Shown here: piece by piece, positions 1-9,316 of the stretch
Numbering within the stretch: the stretch's first letter is position 1
Layout of the letters: each line of letters starts with the position of its first letter
Notes under the pieces: model-generated
The model's database searches: none
What the model saw: only the letters and a program-made list of their open reading frames with translations
Told to the model about the DNA's origin: nothing
Position numbers and translations under genes: made by a program
Assembly (NCBI GenBank): GCA_902790595.1
Contig: CADASL010000003.1
Coordinates: forward strand, 1 to 64,000
DNA length: 64,000 bases
From: an uncultured Bacteroidales bacterium
Lineage (GTDB): Bacteria > Bacteroidota > Bacteroidia > Bacteroidales > SZUA-534
Reading direction: 5' to 3'

Positions 1-23
1 TCGCGTCCGCCCACGATTCACCA

Positions 24-41
24 TCCCGATAGCTATCGGGA
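24..41. repeat. 18-bp perfect palindrome, copy 1
   Basis: TCCCGATAGCTATCGGGA is its own reverse complement. An identical copy lies at 39851-39868 just past the nadB stop codon, and a decayed one near 22390-22407. Bases 1-10 match the right arm of the hairpin seen whole at 1497-1516, so the window opens inside a repeat cluster. Confidence 0.85.
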
Positions 42-133
42 CACCAATTAAACAAAAAATAAACGGACACCGCTTCGCGGGAAATTGAAAGAAAATTTAG
101 AACAAAATTATAAGAAAATGATTTTTAAGATTT

Positions 134-265
134 TAACGCTAACCAAACGAACCCGAAACAATCCAAACGCAAGGTTTTGGTTTCAGTTTGGATAAGTTTG
201 GTTAGAGATGAATTTTGAACAATTTTAAATCGGATTTTTTAAAAATTTCCGCCCGTCAGGGCGAT
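134..265. repeat. ~130-bp direct repeat, copy 1, containing a 67-bp MITE-like element
   Basis: This segment recurs at 1637-1768 with only a few mismatches, so the two copies bracket the lipoprotein gene between them. Inside, 139-205 begins CTAACCAAAC and ends GTTTGGTTAG, perfect 10-bp inverted ends, with a second inner pair ATCCAAAC/GTTTGGAT, so the unit can fold into a long hairpin. The same ends recur at 1642, 8672, 8977, 46317, 46584 and 46837. Confidence 0.85.
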
Positions 266-293
266 AACGAAAACAATTTAATACCACAACAAA

Positions 294-1472
294 ATGAAAA
301 CCAAACAATTATCAATCGTTGCCCTAACATTGGCAACAGCATTGACCGCCTGCAACAGCGGCAGCAAAAACCAAACACCCGACGGATGGGTGATTAAAAA
401 CGAGGTAAAAGACATCGAAACCATTGACCTTGAGCAGATTGCCGAGGCGATTGAGGTTATACCTATTAAATCTGACGAGCCGATAGATGAAATTAGGGGC
501 ATAAGCGGAAACAGCAACGATTTCATTGCCTGCGGCGGCAATCGGTGGCAATTATTTTACCACATCAAAGACGGAAAACTCGTTGACAAACTTCACGCCG
601 CGGGTAACGGCCCCAACGAGTACAGCCAGCTTCTGCAATTTTCCTATCTGCCCGACGAAAATCTTTTCTATGGCTACGATAACAGAGGCCAGATTATGTG
701 CTTCAAAACATCGCCGTTCAAATTTGAAACAAGATTCCCACTCAAAACATACGCTCACAGCTTGTTTGCCCTCGGCCACAACGAGATGTTAATGACTGCC
801 CTGCCGCCGGAAGATGAACTGAAAAATGTTGAAAAAGAGCAATTTGGCGGCAATTCAGTGACGGTGATAAAAGACAGCTCCGTTTTGTACAGATTCGACG
901 GGCAAAACCTGACCAAACTGTTTTGTATTGCGCAAGGCGATGATGGTCCCGTATTTACGCGCACAAGCAACGGTGTACTGATGTCGCTGATGATGCCCCA
1001 ACACACCATCTACCGCTATGTCAACGGACAGGCAGAGAAAGTCTTGACAATCGACTATGGTGAAATGAAAATGCCCGAACCCGAAATGTCAGTTGAAAAT
1101 GTAAATGGTGTGATGATGATAAATATGGTCATTAAGGGTGATTACAGCACTGGCTGTTACCATCCGCAACTATATGGTTCGACGCTGGCCTATTGGCATT
1201 TTACCGTTATGAATGATAAAGGGCGCAACTGCCTTGCCATTGCCAGCCCCGAAAGAGTTCGCAACTACGAGGTCCGCATTGGCGGCTTGAATTTTGAGGT
1301 TAACATTGATATGGTTGACAACGGTGTTTACACAAAGATAATTCAAGGTGACTGGGAGAGCAAAATCAACTCCAACGAGGAGCTGTCGCCGCTTGGCAAA
1401 CGCATTATCGAGGCAATGAAGGGAAACGATTATAATCCTGTTATCTTGCAGTTTAAATTGAAAACAATGTAG
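294..1472 (+). CDS. BF3164-like six-bladed beta-propeller lipoprotein
   Basis: Predicted envelope lipoprotein of 392 residues. The N-terminus is a basic, hydrophobic signal peptide with a lipobox ending at Cys20 (LTAC), so the mature protein should be lipid-anchored. The body carries WD-like strand patterns and an N-terminal segment (IAEAIEVIPIKSDEP... GNGPNEYSQL) typical of the BF3164/TolB-like propellers that are abundant in Bacteroidales. No catalytic motif is visible; the family is usually of unknown ligand. The ATG at 294 is the start that gives the signal peptide. The gene stands alone, bounded on both sides by near-identical ~130-bp repeats, which makes it a candidate for deletion or duplication by recombination. 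Family call is by overall pattern, not by a diagnostic motif. Confidence 0.7.
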   Translation: MKTKQLSIVALTLATALTACNSGSKNQTPDGWVIKNEVKDIETIDLEQIAEAIEVIPIKSDEPIDEIRGISGNSNDFIACGGNRWQLFYHIKDGKLVDKLHAAGNGPNEYSQLLQFSYLPDENLFYGYDNRGQIMCFKTSPFKFETRFPLKTYAHSLFALGHNEMLMTALPPEDELKNVEKEQFGGNSVTVIKDSSVLYRFDGQNLTKLFCIAQGDDGPVFTRTSNGVLMSLMMPQHTIYRYVNGQAEKVLTIDYGEMKMPEPEMSVENVNGVMMINMVIKGDYSTGCYHPQLYGSTLAYWHFTVMNDKGRNCLAIASPERVRNYEVRIGGLNFEVNIDMVDNGVYTKIIQGDWESKINSNEELSPLGKRIIEAMKGNDYNPVILQFKLKTM

Positions 1473-1492
1473 GAAAATGGTGTTAGGTGTTT

Positions 1493-1516
1493 GTAGGGAC
1501 GCGATTCATCGCGTCC
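1493..1516. repeat. GTAGGGACG-type hairpin repeat
   Basis: GGACGCGAT (1497-1505) and ATCGCGTCC (1508-1516) form a perfect 9-bp stem with a 2-base loop, preceded by GTAG. Relatives occur at the window start (right arm only), inside the LRR gene at 35970-35997 and at 36125-36152. A half copy is seen near 1590. Confidence 0.8.
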
Positions 1517-1636
1517 GCCCCAATTCACCAATTCACCAGTTAAACAATTAACAATGAATAATTAACAATTAAATGGTGTTAGGTGTTGGTAGGGACACGA
1601 TTCACCGATTCACCAATTAAACAAAAAAATGATTTT

Positions 1637-1768
1637 TAACGTTAACCAAACGAACCCGAAACAATCCAAACACAAGGTTTTGGTTTCAGTTTGGATAAGT
1701 TTGGTTAGAGATGAATTTTGAACAATTTTAAATCGGATTTTTTGAAAATTTCCGCCCGTCAGGGCGCT
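1637..1768. repeat. ~130-bp direct repeat, copy 2, with MITE-like element 1642-1708
   Basis: Near-identical to 134-265. The inner element runs from TTAACCAAAC to GTTTGGTTAG. The rest of the 343-bp gap (1473-1815) is the hairpin at 1493-1516, a partly repeated A/C-rich stretch, and a G-free leader (1767-1811) in front of the RND gene. Confidence 0.85.
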
Positions 1769-1815
1769 AAAAAAACTAAACTTCTAAACACTAAACATCT
1801 AAACATTTAACGTTT

Positions 1816-4800
1816 ATGTTTAAACAGTTGATAAACAAACCTATAGCCGTCACAATGGTGCTCATAGCGGTGCTGGTGCTCGGCGTGGCGGCCATCAATA
1901 TGCTGCCAGTGTCGCTCGTGCCCGACATCGACATTCCGCAGATAACCGTGCAGGTGTCGTCGGCGGGCAAGTCGGCGCGCGAGTTGAACGAGACGATGAT
2001 TGCCCCCCTGCGGTCGCAACTGGTGCAGGTGCCGCATTTGAGCCAGATTAACTGCACGGCCAAAGACGGCAGCGGCGTCATCTCAATGACGTTCGACTAC
2101 GGCTCCGACGCCGACTACATCTTCATCGACGTGAACGAGCGCATCGACCGCGCAATGGCCAACTGGCCCCGAGGCGAGGACCGCCCAGTGGTGGCTCGCG
2201 CCAGCGCAACTGACATCCCAGCCTTCTTCATCAACGTGACGCTGGCCGACAGCATTGTCACCGCGCAGCAGACGCTGGAGATGAGCGCCTTCACCCGCCA
2301 GGTGATTGTGCGCCGCATTGAGCAGTTGCCCGAGGTGGCTATGGTTGACGTGTCGGGCCTGCTGCACCCCGAGTTGCTCATTGTGCCCGATATGCAGAAA
2401 CTGCACTCGATGGGCATCACCGAGCAGCAACTTGGCGACGCCATCAACGGAGCCAACGTGCATCTAGGCAGTCTGAGCATCCGCGACGGCGAGTACCGCT
2501 TCGACGTCCGCTTTGAGTCGGCGCTCCTCACCCGCTCCGATGTTGAGGACGTGTGGCTGAAGGTGAACGACCGCGTTTATCAACTCAAAGACCTGGCCGA
2601 AGTGCGCGAGCAGCCGCAGACAATGAAGGGGATGATAACCTCCGACGGCCGCCAGTGCGTCACAATGGCCGTCATCAAGCGCACCGAGGCGCGTATGGCC
2701 GACCTGCAGAAGGGCGTGAGCGAACTGATGAAGGCTTTCGCCGACGATTACCCCACAATGCGCTTCACCATCACCCGCGACCAGACCGAACTGCTCGACT
2801 ACTCCATCAACAATATGATTAAGAACCTGATTTTCGGCGCGCTGTTCGCCTGCCTGATAATCTTCTTCTTTATGCACGACTTCAAATCGCCCGTGCTGGT
2901 GGTGGTCACCATCCCCACGGCGCTCATCCTCTCGTTCCTGCTGTTCTACGTCATCGGCATATCAATCAACGTCATATCGCTCTCGGGCCTTGTGCTGGGC
3001 CTGGGAATGATGGTGGATAACTCCATCATCACCATCGACAACATAACGCAGCGGTGGCGCAAGGGCGAACGGCTGCCCGACGCGTGCGTTTACGGCTCGC
3101 AGGAGGTTTTCACGCCGATGCTGAGTTCGGTGCTCACCACGTGCGCCATTTTTGTGCCGATGATTTTTGTGAGCGGCATTGCGGGCGCCCTTTTCTACGA
3201 CGAGGCGATGGCCGTGAGCATCACGCTGATGTCGGCCCTGCTGGTGTCGGTGCTGCTGATGCCCGTGCTCTACAACCTGCTCTACAAGCGTCAGAGCCAG
3301 AACCCGAACGGCGGTGCGCTGCCGCGCGAGAAGGGCGGCTGGCTCATTGCCATCTACGACCGCTGGCTCAAGTGGCTTTTCCGCCGCCGCGCCGTGGTGT
3401 GGTCGGTTTTGGGCGCGTCGGTGCTGCTGATTGGGCTGCTGTTCATAGGGCTCGAAAAACGCAAACTGCCCGTGATGGCGCACGCCGACACCCTTGTGAG
3501 CATTGAGTGGAACGAGCGCATCACCGTTGAGGAGAACAACCGCCGCTGCCAGAGCCTGATTGGCAGTTTCGGCAGCCTCATCAGGCAATCCACTTGTATG
3601 GTCGGCTCTCAGCAGTTTGTGCTTGCCCACACGGGCGAGATAACGCCCACCGAGGCTGTCATCTACATCAAAGCCGCATCGCCCGACGATATTGCGCTGA
3701 TTGAGAAACAGATAGCCGAGACAATGCGCCATCAGTGGCCGCAATCGGTGGTGAGCAGCCGAGCCGCGGGCAACATCTTCGATATGATTTTTGCCGAGAA
3801 GGAGCCGCCGCTCACCGTGCGTCTGCGGGCCACGGGCGGCGAACCGCCAACGCCTGCCGCGCTCACGGCCGTCTGCGACCAGATTCGCGCCGCCCTGCCC
3901 GATGCTGGCGTGCAGCCCATTGAGTGGAACGACTACATTGAACTTGTGGCCGACCCCGAGCGGCTTGCGCTCTACGGCGTCAGTTACGACCAGATAATGC
4001 AATATCTGCGCAACGCGATGAACGACAATCAGATACTGCGCATCAGCAAGGGCGATGTGTCGGAGCCGATTGTGATTGGCGCGGGCCACAAGCAGGCCGC
4101 CGACCTCATCAGCGGCTGCCAGATTGCCACCAAGGGCGGCAGCGTTCCGCTCGACGTGCTGATGAAGGAGACGCGCAACCGCGACCTGAAAACCATCACC
4201 TCGGGTGCCGACGGTGAGTACTACCCCATTCCGCTCGACATCAGCGGCCGCCAGGTGGAGCCAGCAATGGCGGCCATCCGCGAGGTGGTGCGCCAGACCG
4301 ACGGGTTCGAGGTCGATTTCTCAGGCGCCTATTTCACCAACCGCGAGTTAATCAGAGAGATGTGTATGGTGCTGCTCATCTCGGTGCTGCTGCTGTTCTT
4401 CATTCTGGCGGCGCAGTTCGAGAGCCTTGTGCAGCCGCTCATCATTATGCTCGAACTGCTCACCGACATTTTTGCGGCAATGCTGGCGCTCAAAATCTTC
4501 GGCGAGAGCCTCAACCTGATGTCGATGATTGGCATTGTGGTAATGTGCGGCATCGTCATCAACGACAGTATTTTGAAGGTGGACACCATCAACCGTCTGC
4601 GCGCAAGCGGAATGAGCCTGAAACGCGCCATTATGGACGCTGGCCGCCGCCGTCTGAAACCCATCATAATGACCTCATTGACAACCATTCTGGCCATTGC
4701 GCCGTTCCTTGTCAAGGGCGATATGGGCAGCGACCTGCAGTATCCGCTCTCGCTGGCGCTCATTGCGGGAATGGTGGCTGGCACGCTGGTGAGCGTCTTC

Positions 4801-4851
4801 TTTGTGCCGATAGCCTACTACGCCATCTATCGTAAAACTGAAAAAATCTGA
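1816..4851 (+). CDS. RND-family efflux permease, first of a pair
   Basis: Inner-membrane proton-driven exporter of 1011 residues, the normal size for AcrB-type RND pumps (1000-1060). The fold is recognisable from TM1 (residues 10-28), a large porter domain, the TM2-TM6 block with the TM4 motif GMMVDNSIITIDN, a second porter domain, and the final TM block (GIVINDSILKVDTIN). In TM4 the position of AcrB Asp407 is kept (Asp401) but Asp408 is Asn402, and the TM10 Lys940 position appears to be Asn, so proton coupling differs in detail from AcrB. The next permease starts 8 bp after the stop. No membrane-fusion protein or TolC-type channel gene is adjacent. Its leader at 1767-1811 contains no G. Substrate cannot be predicted. 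Confidence 0.92.
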   Translation: MFKQLINKPIAVTMVLIAVLVLGVAAINMLPVSLVPDIDIPQITVQVSSAGKSARELNETMIAPLRSQLVQVPHLSQINCTAKDGSGVISMTFDYGSDADYIFIDVNERIDRAMANWPRGEDRPVVARASATDIPAFFINVTLADSIVTAQQTLEMSAFTRQVIVRRIEQLPEVAMVDVSGLLHPELLIVPDMQKLHSMGITEQQLGDAINGANVHLGSLSIRDGEYRFDVRFESALLTRSDVEDVWLKVNDRVYQLKDLAEVREQPQTMKGMITSDGRQCVTMAVIKRTEARMADLQKGVSELMKAFADDYPTMRFTITRDQTELLDYSINNMIKNLIFGALFACLIIFFFMHDFKSPVLVVVTIPTALILSFLLFYVIGISINVISLSGLVLGLGMMVDNSIITIDNITQRWRKGERLPDACVYGSQEVFTPMLSSVLTTCAIFVPMIFVSGIAGALFYDEAMAVSITLMSALLVSVLLMPVLYNLLYKRQSQNPNGGALPREKGGWLIAIYDRWLKWLFRRRAVVWSVLGASVLLIGLLFIGLEKRKLPVMAHADTLVSIEWNERITVEENNRRCQSLIGSFGSLIRQSTCMVGSQQFVLAHTGEITPTEAVIYIKAASPDDIALIEKQIAETMRHQWPQSVVSSRAAGNIFDMIFAEKEPPLTVRLRATGGEPPTPAALTAVCDQIRAALPDAGVQPIEWNDYIELVADPERLALYGVSYDQIMQYLRNAMNDNQILRISKGDVSEPIVIGAGHKQAADLISGCQIATKGGSVPLDVLMKETRNRDLKTITSGADGEYYPIPLDISGRQVEPAMAAIREVVRQTDGFEVDFSGAYFTNRELIREMCMVLLISVLLLFFILAAQFESLVQPLIIMLELLTDIFAAMLALKIFGESLNLMSMIGIVVMCGIVINDSILKVDTINRLRASGMSLKRAIMDAGRRRLKPIIMTSLTTILAIAPFLVKGDMGSDLQYPLSLALIAGMVAGTLVSVFFVPIAYYAIYRKTEKI

Positions 4852-4859
4852 TTTTAAGT

Positions 4860-7800
4860 ATGTTGCAACAAAACGGTCGGCGGGTTTCCTCGTTTTCAGT
4901 CATACTGATAATGGTGGTTCTGATGATTGTCGGAGCCGCCGTGCTGCCGCTTCTGCGCCTGCAGTACAGCCCCAGCCCCAAGCAGAGCCAGGTCAGCGTG
5001 AGTTTCAACTATCCCGCCTCGGCGCGTGTCACCGAGTCGGAGGTGACATCGGTGATTGAGGGCGCGCTGAACACCATCGGCGGCATCGACTACACGCGGG
5101 CCGAGTCGTACCAGGGCGGCGGCTACGTGCAGATTCGCTTCAAAGACGATGTTGACATTGAGACGGCCCGCTTTGAGGTATCGACCCATCTGCGGCAGAT
5201 AAAAAACAAACTGCCCGAGGGCGTGAACCCCTACGTGTCGGGCTCAGTGTCGGGCTCAGGCGGCAACCCGATGATTATGAGTTACACCATCAACGCCGAT
5301 ATGCCCCCCGAGGCCATCGCACGCTACGCCGAGGAGCACATTGTCACTCCGCTTTCGCGAATCGACGGCGTTGAGAGCGTCAGCACATCGGGCGCGATGC
5401 CGTTCCAGTGGGTCATCCGCTTCGACCCCGACGCGCTGCGGGCCGCGGGCCTCACGCCCAACCATCTGACAAAGGCCTTCGGCGACTACTTCCGCAACGA
5501 TATTGCTGGCACAATGGTCACCACGGGCCAGATGATGCTTGTGCGCCTGAAAATGGGCGGCAGCCAGAACGAGATTGAGCAGATTCCAGTGGCCGAGACC
5601 AACGGGCGGCTCTTTGTGATGGGCGATTTCGCGCGCGTCACCTACGAGGAGAAACTGCCCACGCAGTACAACCGCATCAACGGCCTGAACACCATCGATG
5701 TGTACGTTTTCGGAGCCGAGGGCATCAACACCATCGGCGTGTGCGCGGCCGTGAAGCAGATGATGGAGAAAATCCGCCTCACCTTCCCGCCCAAGTTCGC
5801 CATTGAGCAGACGTCGGACGCGTCGGTGTCGCTCAAGCGCGAGATAAACAAGATTCTGTTCCGCGCAGGAATGTCGCTGGCCATTCTGCTGCTCTTTGTG
5901 CTGCTTGTGAGCCGCAGCCTGCGCTATCTGGCCATCATCGGGCTCACCATTCTGGCCAACCTGCTCGCGGCGGCCATCTTCTACTGCCTTTTCGGCATCG
6001 ACATTGAACTTTACTCGATGGCTGGCATCACCGTCTCGCTGGGCATCATCATCGATACGGCCATTGTTGTGGCCGACCACTACACCTACTACGGCAACCG
6101 CCGCGTGATGGGCGCCGTGACGGGCGCTCTGCTCACCACCATTGCCGCGCTGCTGATGGTGTTCTTCCTGCCGCAGGAGCAACTCACCCACCTGTCGGGA
6201 TTCATCTGGGTCATCGTCATAAACCTCTCGCTCTCGCTGGCCGTGGCCTTCTGGTTTGTGCCCGCCCTGCTCGACAAGATGCCGCTGCGCCAGCGCGGTG
6301 TGGCCAACACGCCCGTGGCCCGCAAGCGCAAGATTGTGCGCTTCACCGCCCGCTACGCCCGACTGATTGCCTGGTGCCGCGGCCACCGCTGGATTTTCAT
6401 TGTGGTGCTGATTCTGGGCTTCGGCCTGCCTGTCAATCTGCTGCCAACCGAGGTTCGCCACAGCGGTTTCGCAGAGTACGACGACGCGGCCAAAAAAGGC
6501 GGCCTGGTGGGCTTCTACAACGAGACCATCGGCGGCAAATGGTACCAGAAGAATAAGGAGTGGTTTGAGAACATTCTGGGCGGCTCGTTCAATCTGTTCT
6601 GCAAGAAGATGAACGGTGGCGGCTCGTTCTACCGCGAGGCCAAGCCCGAGAAGATTCTCCGCGTTGAGGCGCAGATGCCCGAAGGCTGCTCGGTGCAGCA
6701 ACTCAACGACATTGTTATTCAGATGGAGAACTGGCTCAGTCAGTTCGACGAGATTAGCGATTTCCGCACATCGCTCTCGGGCACCAACGGCAGCATCGAG
6801 ATTCGGTTCAAGAAGGAGTTCGAGCACTCGCGCTTCCCCTACGTGCTCAAAGACCGACTCTGGCGCAAGGCCTGCGGCTACGGCGGCGCGACGTGGTATG
6901 TGAGCGCCCTCGACGAGAACGACCGCTCGCTGAGCAACAGCGTTTACCGAACATCGTGGAGCAACTCAATAACACTGCTGGGCTACAACTACGACCAGCT
7001 CTACCGCTACGCCGAGCAACTGATTGACACGCTCAAAAACAACCGCCGCGTGAGCGACGCTGGGTTCTCAGTCGGCTGGAACTCGTTTGTGGGTAATGAG
7101 TTCCGCCTCGATTTCGACCGCAAGCGCATAACGCAGACGGGCATCAACGTGCGCCGCTACTTCGATTTCCTTGGCGAGCAGATGTACCACCGCGAGATTG
7201 GCCAGGTTTTCGACGGCACCCACAACACTCCCGTGATGCTCTCGTCGCAGGAGCGCGACTACTTCGACCTCTGGCACATCCGTAACGATATGGTGGTGAT
7301 TGACAGCGTTATAACCCGCCTGAACGATGTGGGCTCGGTTGTCAAGAGCCGCACAGGCCTGAACATCACCCGCGAGAACCAGGAGTACTCCATCAACGTG
7401 GGGTTTGAGTATGTGGGCTCGTGGGAGTTGCGCTCGAAACTGATTGAGAAACAGGTTGACCGCCTCAACAAAACCCTCCCGATGGGCTTCCGCGCCAAGT
7501 CGGGCGGCGGTTACTACTGGAGCGGCCGACAAAAACGCCAGCAGGCGGGCTTGCTCTTCGGCGTGGTGGCCGTCATTCTGATGATTTGCTCGGCGCTGTT
7601 CGAGTCGTTCAAGAAGCCGCTCGTCATCATTCTGATGATACCCGTTAGTTTCATCGGGCTGTTCCTGGTGTACCCCATCTTCGGCGTCACCTTCGACCAG
7701 GGTGGCTACGCGGCAATGGTGATGCTCTGCGGCATTGTGGTGAACGCGGGCATCTACCTCACGGCCGAGTTCAACACCGTGAGCGCCATTAGCCACCGCC

Positions 7801-8045
7801 CAGGGCTGCGCTCGTACCTCAAGGCCTTCAACCGCAAGATTGTGCCCACAATGCTCACCATTGTCAGCACCGTGCTGGGCCTCATTCCCTTCCTCTTCGA
7901 CGGCAACGACGACGTCTTCTGGTTCGCCTTCGCCATCGGCGTCATCGGCGGAATGGTCTTCTCCATCATCGCCTTGGCGCTCTTTATGCCTGTGTTCTTT
8001 GATTTGGGGAAACGGCCAGCGCAATCAGAGTTGTCACCGAATTAA
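4860..8045 (+). CDS. RND-family efflux permease, second of a pair
   Basis: A second RND permease, 1061 residues, starting 8 bp after the first and certainly co-transcribed with it. It has the same internal duplication: TM1 near residues 12-33, a porter domain, TM4 motif GIIIDTAIVVADH, a further porter domain and a C-terminal membrane block ending with MVFSIIALALFMPVFF. Asp399 keeps the AcrB Asp407 position; the next residue is Thr, not Asp. Two different RND permeases in tandem suggest a heteromeric pump, as in MdtB-MdtC, but both partner-subunit genes (fusion protein, outer-membrane channel) would have to be supplied from elsewhere. Function beyond export is inference. Confidence 0.9.
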   Translation: MLQQNGRRVSSFSVILIMVVLMIVGAAVLPLLRLQYSPSPKQSQVSVSFNYPASARVTESEVTSVIEGALNTIGGIDYTRAESYQGGGYVQIRFKDDVDIETARFEVSTHLRQIKNKLPEGVNPYVSGSVSGSGGNPMIMSYTINADMPPEAIARYAEEHIVTPLSRIDGVESVSTSGAMPFQWVIRFDPDALRAAGLTPNHLTKAFGDYFRNDIAGTMVTTGQMMLVRLKMGGSQNEIEQIPVAETNGRLFVMGDFARVTYEEKLPTQYNRINGLNTIDVYVFGAEGINTIGVCAAVKQMMEKIRLTFPPKFAIEQTSDASVSLKREINKILFRAGMSLAILLLFVLLVSRSLRYLAIIGLTILANLLAAAIFYCLFGIDIELYSMAGITVSLGIIIDTAIVVADHYTYYGNRRVMGAVTGALLTTIAALLMVFFLPQEQLTHLSGFIWVIVINLSLSLAVAFWFVPALLDKMPLRQRGVANTPVARKRKIVRFTARYARLIAWCRGHRWIFIVVLILGFGLPVNLLPTEVRHSGFAEYDDAAKKGGLVGFYNETIGGKWYQKNKEWFENILGGSFNLFCKKMNGGGSFYREAKPEKILRVEAQMPEGCSVQQLNDIVIQMENWLSQFDEISDFRTSLSGTNGSIEIRFKKEFEHSRFPYVLKDRLWRKACGYGGATWYVSALDENDRSLSNSVYRTSWSNSITLLGYNYDQLYRYAEQLIDTLKNNRRVSDAGFSVGWNSFVGNEFRLDFDRKRITQTGINVRRYFDFLGEQMYHREIGQVFDGTHNTPVMLSSQERDYFDLWHIRNDMVVIDSVITRLNDVGSVVKSRTGLNITRENQEYSINVGFEYVGSWELRSKLIEKQVDRLNKTLPMGFRAKSGGGYYWSGRQKRQQAGLLFGVVAVILMICSALFESFKKPLVIILMIPVSFIGLFLVYPIFGVTFDQGGYAAMVMLCGIVVNAGIYLTAEFNTVSAISHRPGLRSYLKAFNRKIVPTMLTIVSTVLGLIPFLFDGNDDVFWFAFAIGVIGGMVFSIIALALFMPVFFDLGKRPAQSELSPN

Positions 8046-8073
8046 ACAAATGGAAAACGCATTATAAAGAGCA

Positions 8074-8442
8074 ATGAAAAAGTTATTTGTAATTTTATCA
8101 ATCCCGTTCCTTTTTTCTTCCTGCAAAAGTCAGCAGTATTCATTCAATACATTGTGTGGCACTTATGATGGAAAGGAAGGGTTCTATTATGTTGAATTAA
8201 AACTGAATCAAGACAGCACTTGTTCTTTAATGAAATTGTTTGATTTAGCACAGAATAATTGTTACGGCGAATGGCATTTACACAACAATTTAATAACGAT
8301 AAAGTGCAATAGAAATCCCGAATCAGATGATATTGCAAAAGCACTTCAAGGTGGTGGTTTTATTGAAGGAAATCTTGAATTGAAAGTTTTGAGTAATAAA
8401 AAATTAAAACTTGACGATACTATTTTGAAACGAAAGAACTAA
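8074..8442 (+). CDS. Small lipoprotein, DUF-type, unknown function
   Basis: A 122-residue protein with a signal peptide and lipobox ending at Cys17 (FSSC). The mature part (LCGTYDG... LKLNQDSTCSLM... GEWHLHNN) follows the pattern of small Bacteroidota lipoproteins of lipocalin-like or 'copper-resistance NlpE-like' type, in which a strand-rich body begins with G-T-Y/W, but I cannot assign a family. It starts 28 bp after the RND pair and is clearly more A+T-rich than the pumps, so it may have a separate origin. Real gene status is supported by the clean signal peptide; function unknown. Confidence 0.6.
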   Translation: MKKLFVILSIPFLFSSCKSQQYSFNTLCGTYDGKEGFYYVELKLNQDSTCSLMKLFDLAQNNCYGEWHLHNNLITIKCNRNPESDDIAKALQGGGFIEGNLELKVLSNKKLKLDDTILKRKN

Positions 8443-8527
8443 AACTGCCATTTAAAATGAAGAAATTAGGTGTAATAGACGAATTTTAGGATTCTGAAGG
8501 GTTGTTTGATTTGAAAACAAACCGTTT

Positions 8528-8610
8528 AAAAATGTCCGTAGGACATACATATCGGTAGAAAAACAAATCAACCAACATAACAACCCCGTTAGGGGTTGCA
8601 TAACAAACGC
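8528..8610. repeat. ~80-bp dispersed repeat (TGTCCGTAGGACAT module), copy 1
   Basis: The segment with TGTCCGTAGGACA, ATATCGGTAGAAAA and AACCCCGTTAGGGGTT recurs at 46916-46992. Each part is itself a small hairpin. Between 8443 and 8671 I see no gene: only this repeat and a short run of CACAGATTACACAG-like repeats (8630-8665). Confidence 0.75.
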
Positions 8611-8671
8611 CAGTGCACGCAAAAATCGCACAGATTACACAGAAAACACTGATTTACACAGATTTTAATCT

Positions 8672-8909
8672 CTAACCAAACTAACCCAAATGTATCCGAA
8701 CATAGCGCCCCGAAGGGACAATTCATACATAGCCCAAGGCAAGCTCAGCGGCGCCTTGGGTAATGCGACCCCACGAAAAACGCCCTGTAAGGACAACAGA
8801 CAATTTGAATATACAATAACAACCATTCTTTTGCCCCTTCAGGGCGAACCTTCGATGGCTGCAATCGTTCCCAAGGCGCTGCCTTGGGCTATTGGATGTG
8901 TTTGGTTAG
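8672..8909. mobile_element. MITE-like element, long form A
   Basis: Starts CTAACCAAAC (8672-8681) and ends GTTTGGTTAG (8900-8909), with nested hairpins between: a CCCAAGGC/GCCTTGGG stem, CCCTGTAAGG and CCCCTTCAGGG loops. It encodes no protein. About 215 bp are repeated almost exactly in form B 305 bp downstream and again around 46584. It is non-autonomous if mobile, since no transposase is in the window. Confidence 0.65.
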
Positions 8910-8976
8910 AAATAATAATTCTCGCTTGCGAGAAAAAATCGGCTCGAATCGGATAAAATCGGTTAGTGAAAAAACT

Positions 8977-9258
8977 CTAACCAAACTAACCCAAATGTAT
9001 CCGAACATAGCGCGCTGAAGGCGCAATTCACACATAGCCCAAGGCAAGCTCAGCGGCGCCTTGGGTAATGCGACCCCCACAAAAAAACGCCCTGTAAGGG
9101 CTACAGACAATTTGAATATACAATAACAACCATTCTTTTGCCCCTTCAGGGCGAACCTTCGATGGCTGCAATCGTTCCCAAGGCGCTGCCTTGGGCTATG
9201 GGCTATGTGCTTCTGCCCCTTCGGGGCGAAATGGGTTTCAGTTCAGATTTGTTTGGCG
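8977..9258. mobile_element. MITE-like element, long form B
   Basis: Near-copy of 8672-8909. The left end CTAACCAAAC is intact; the right end near 9251 is decayed (GTTTGGCG). An extra GCCCCTTCGGGGC hairpin lies near 9213-9227. The gap to the gene at 9317 holds only a T-rich stretch. Confidence 0.65.
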
Positions 9259-9316
9259 TCATTTTACGATATTATTTTTTGTTTTTTTTTTGTGAAAACA
9301 AATCTGACATCTGATT

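Noticed and set aside
5256..6827. Long open frame on the minus strand (523 codons) opposite the second RND gene, and similar ones at 2962-4089, 15452-16483 and 24248-25276
   Set aside because: They are shadows of G+C-rich codon use on the other strand: composition is rich in His, Ala, Gly and Arg, no domain is seen, and each lies wholly or mostly within a well-supported gene.
8672..9258. Small reading frames within the hairpin arrays (e.g. 8690-8956, 8889-9110, also 46464-46979)
   Set aside because: The same frames recur wherever the repeat recurs, follow the hairpin sequence, and lack start context or conserved residues; they are by-products of the repeat.
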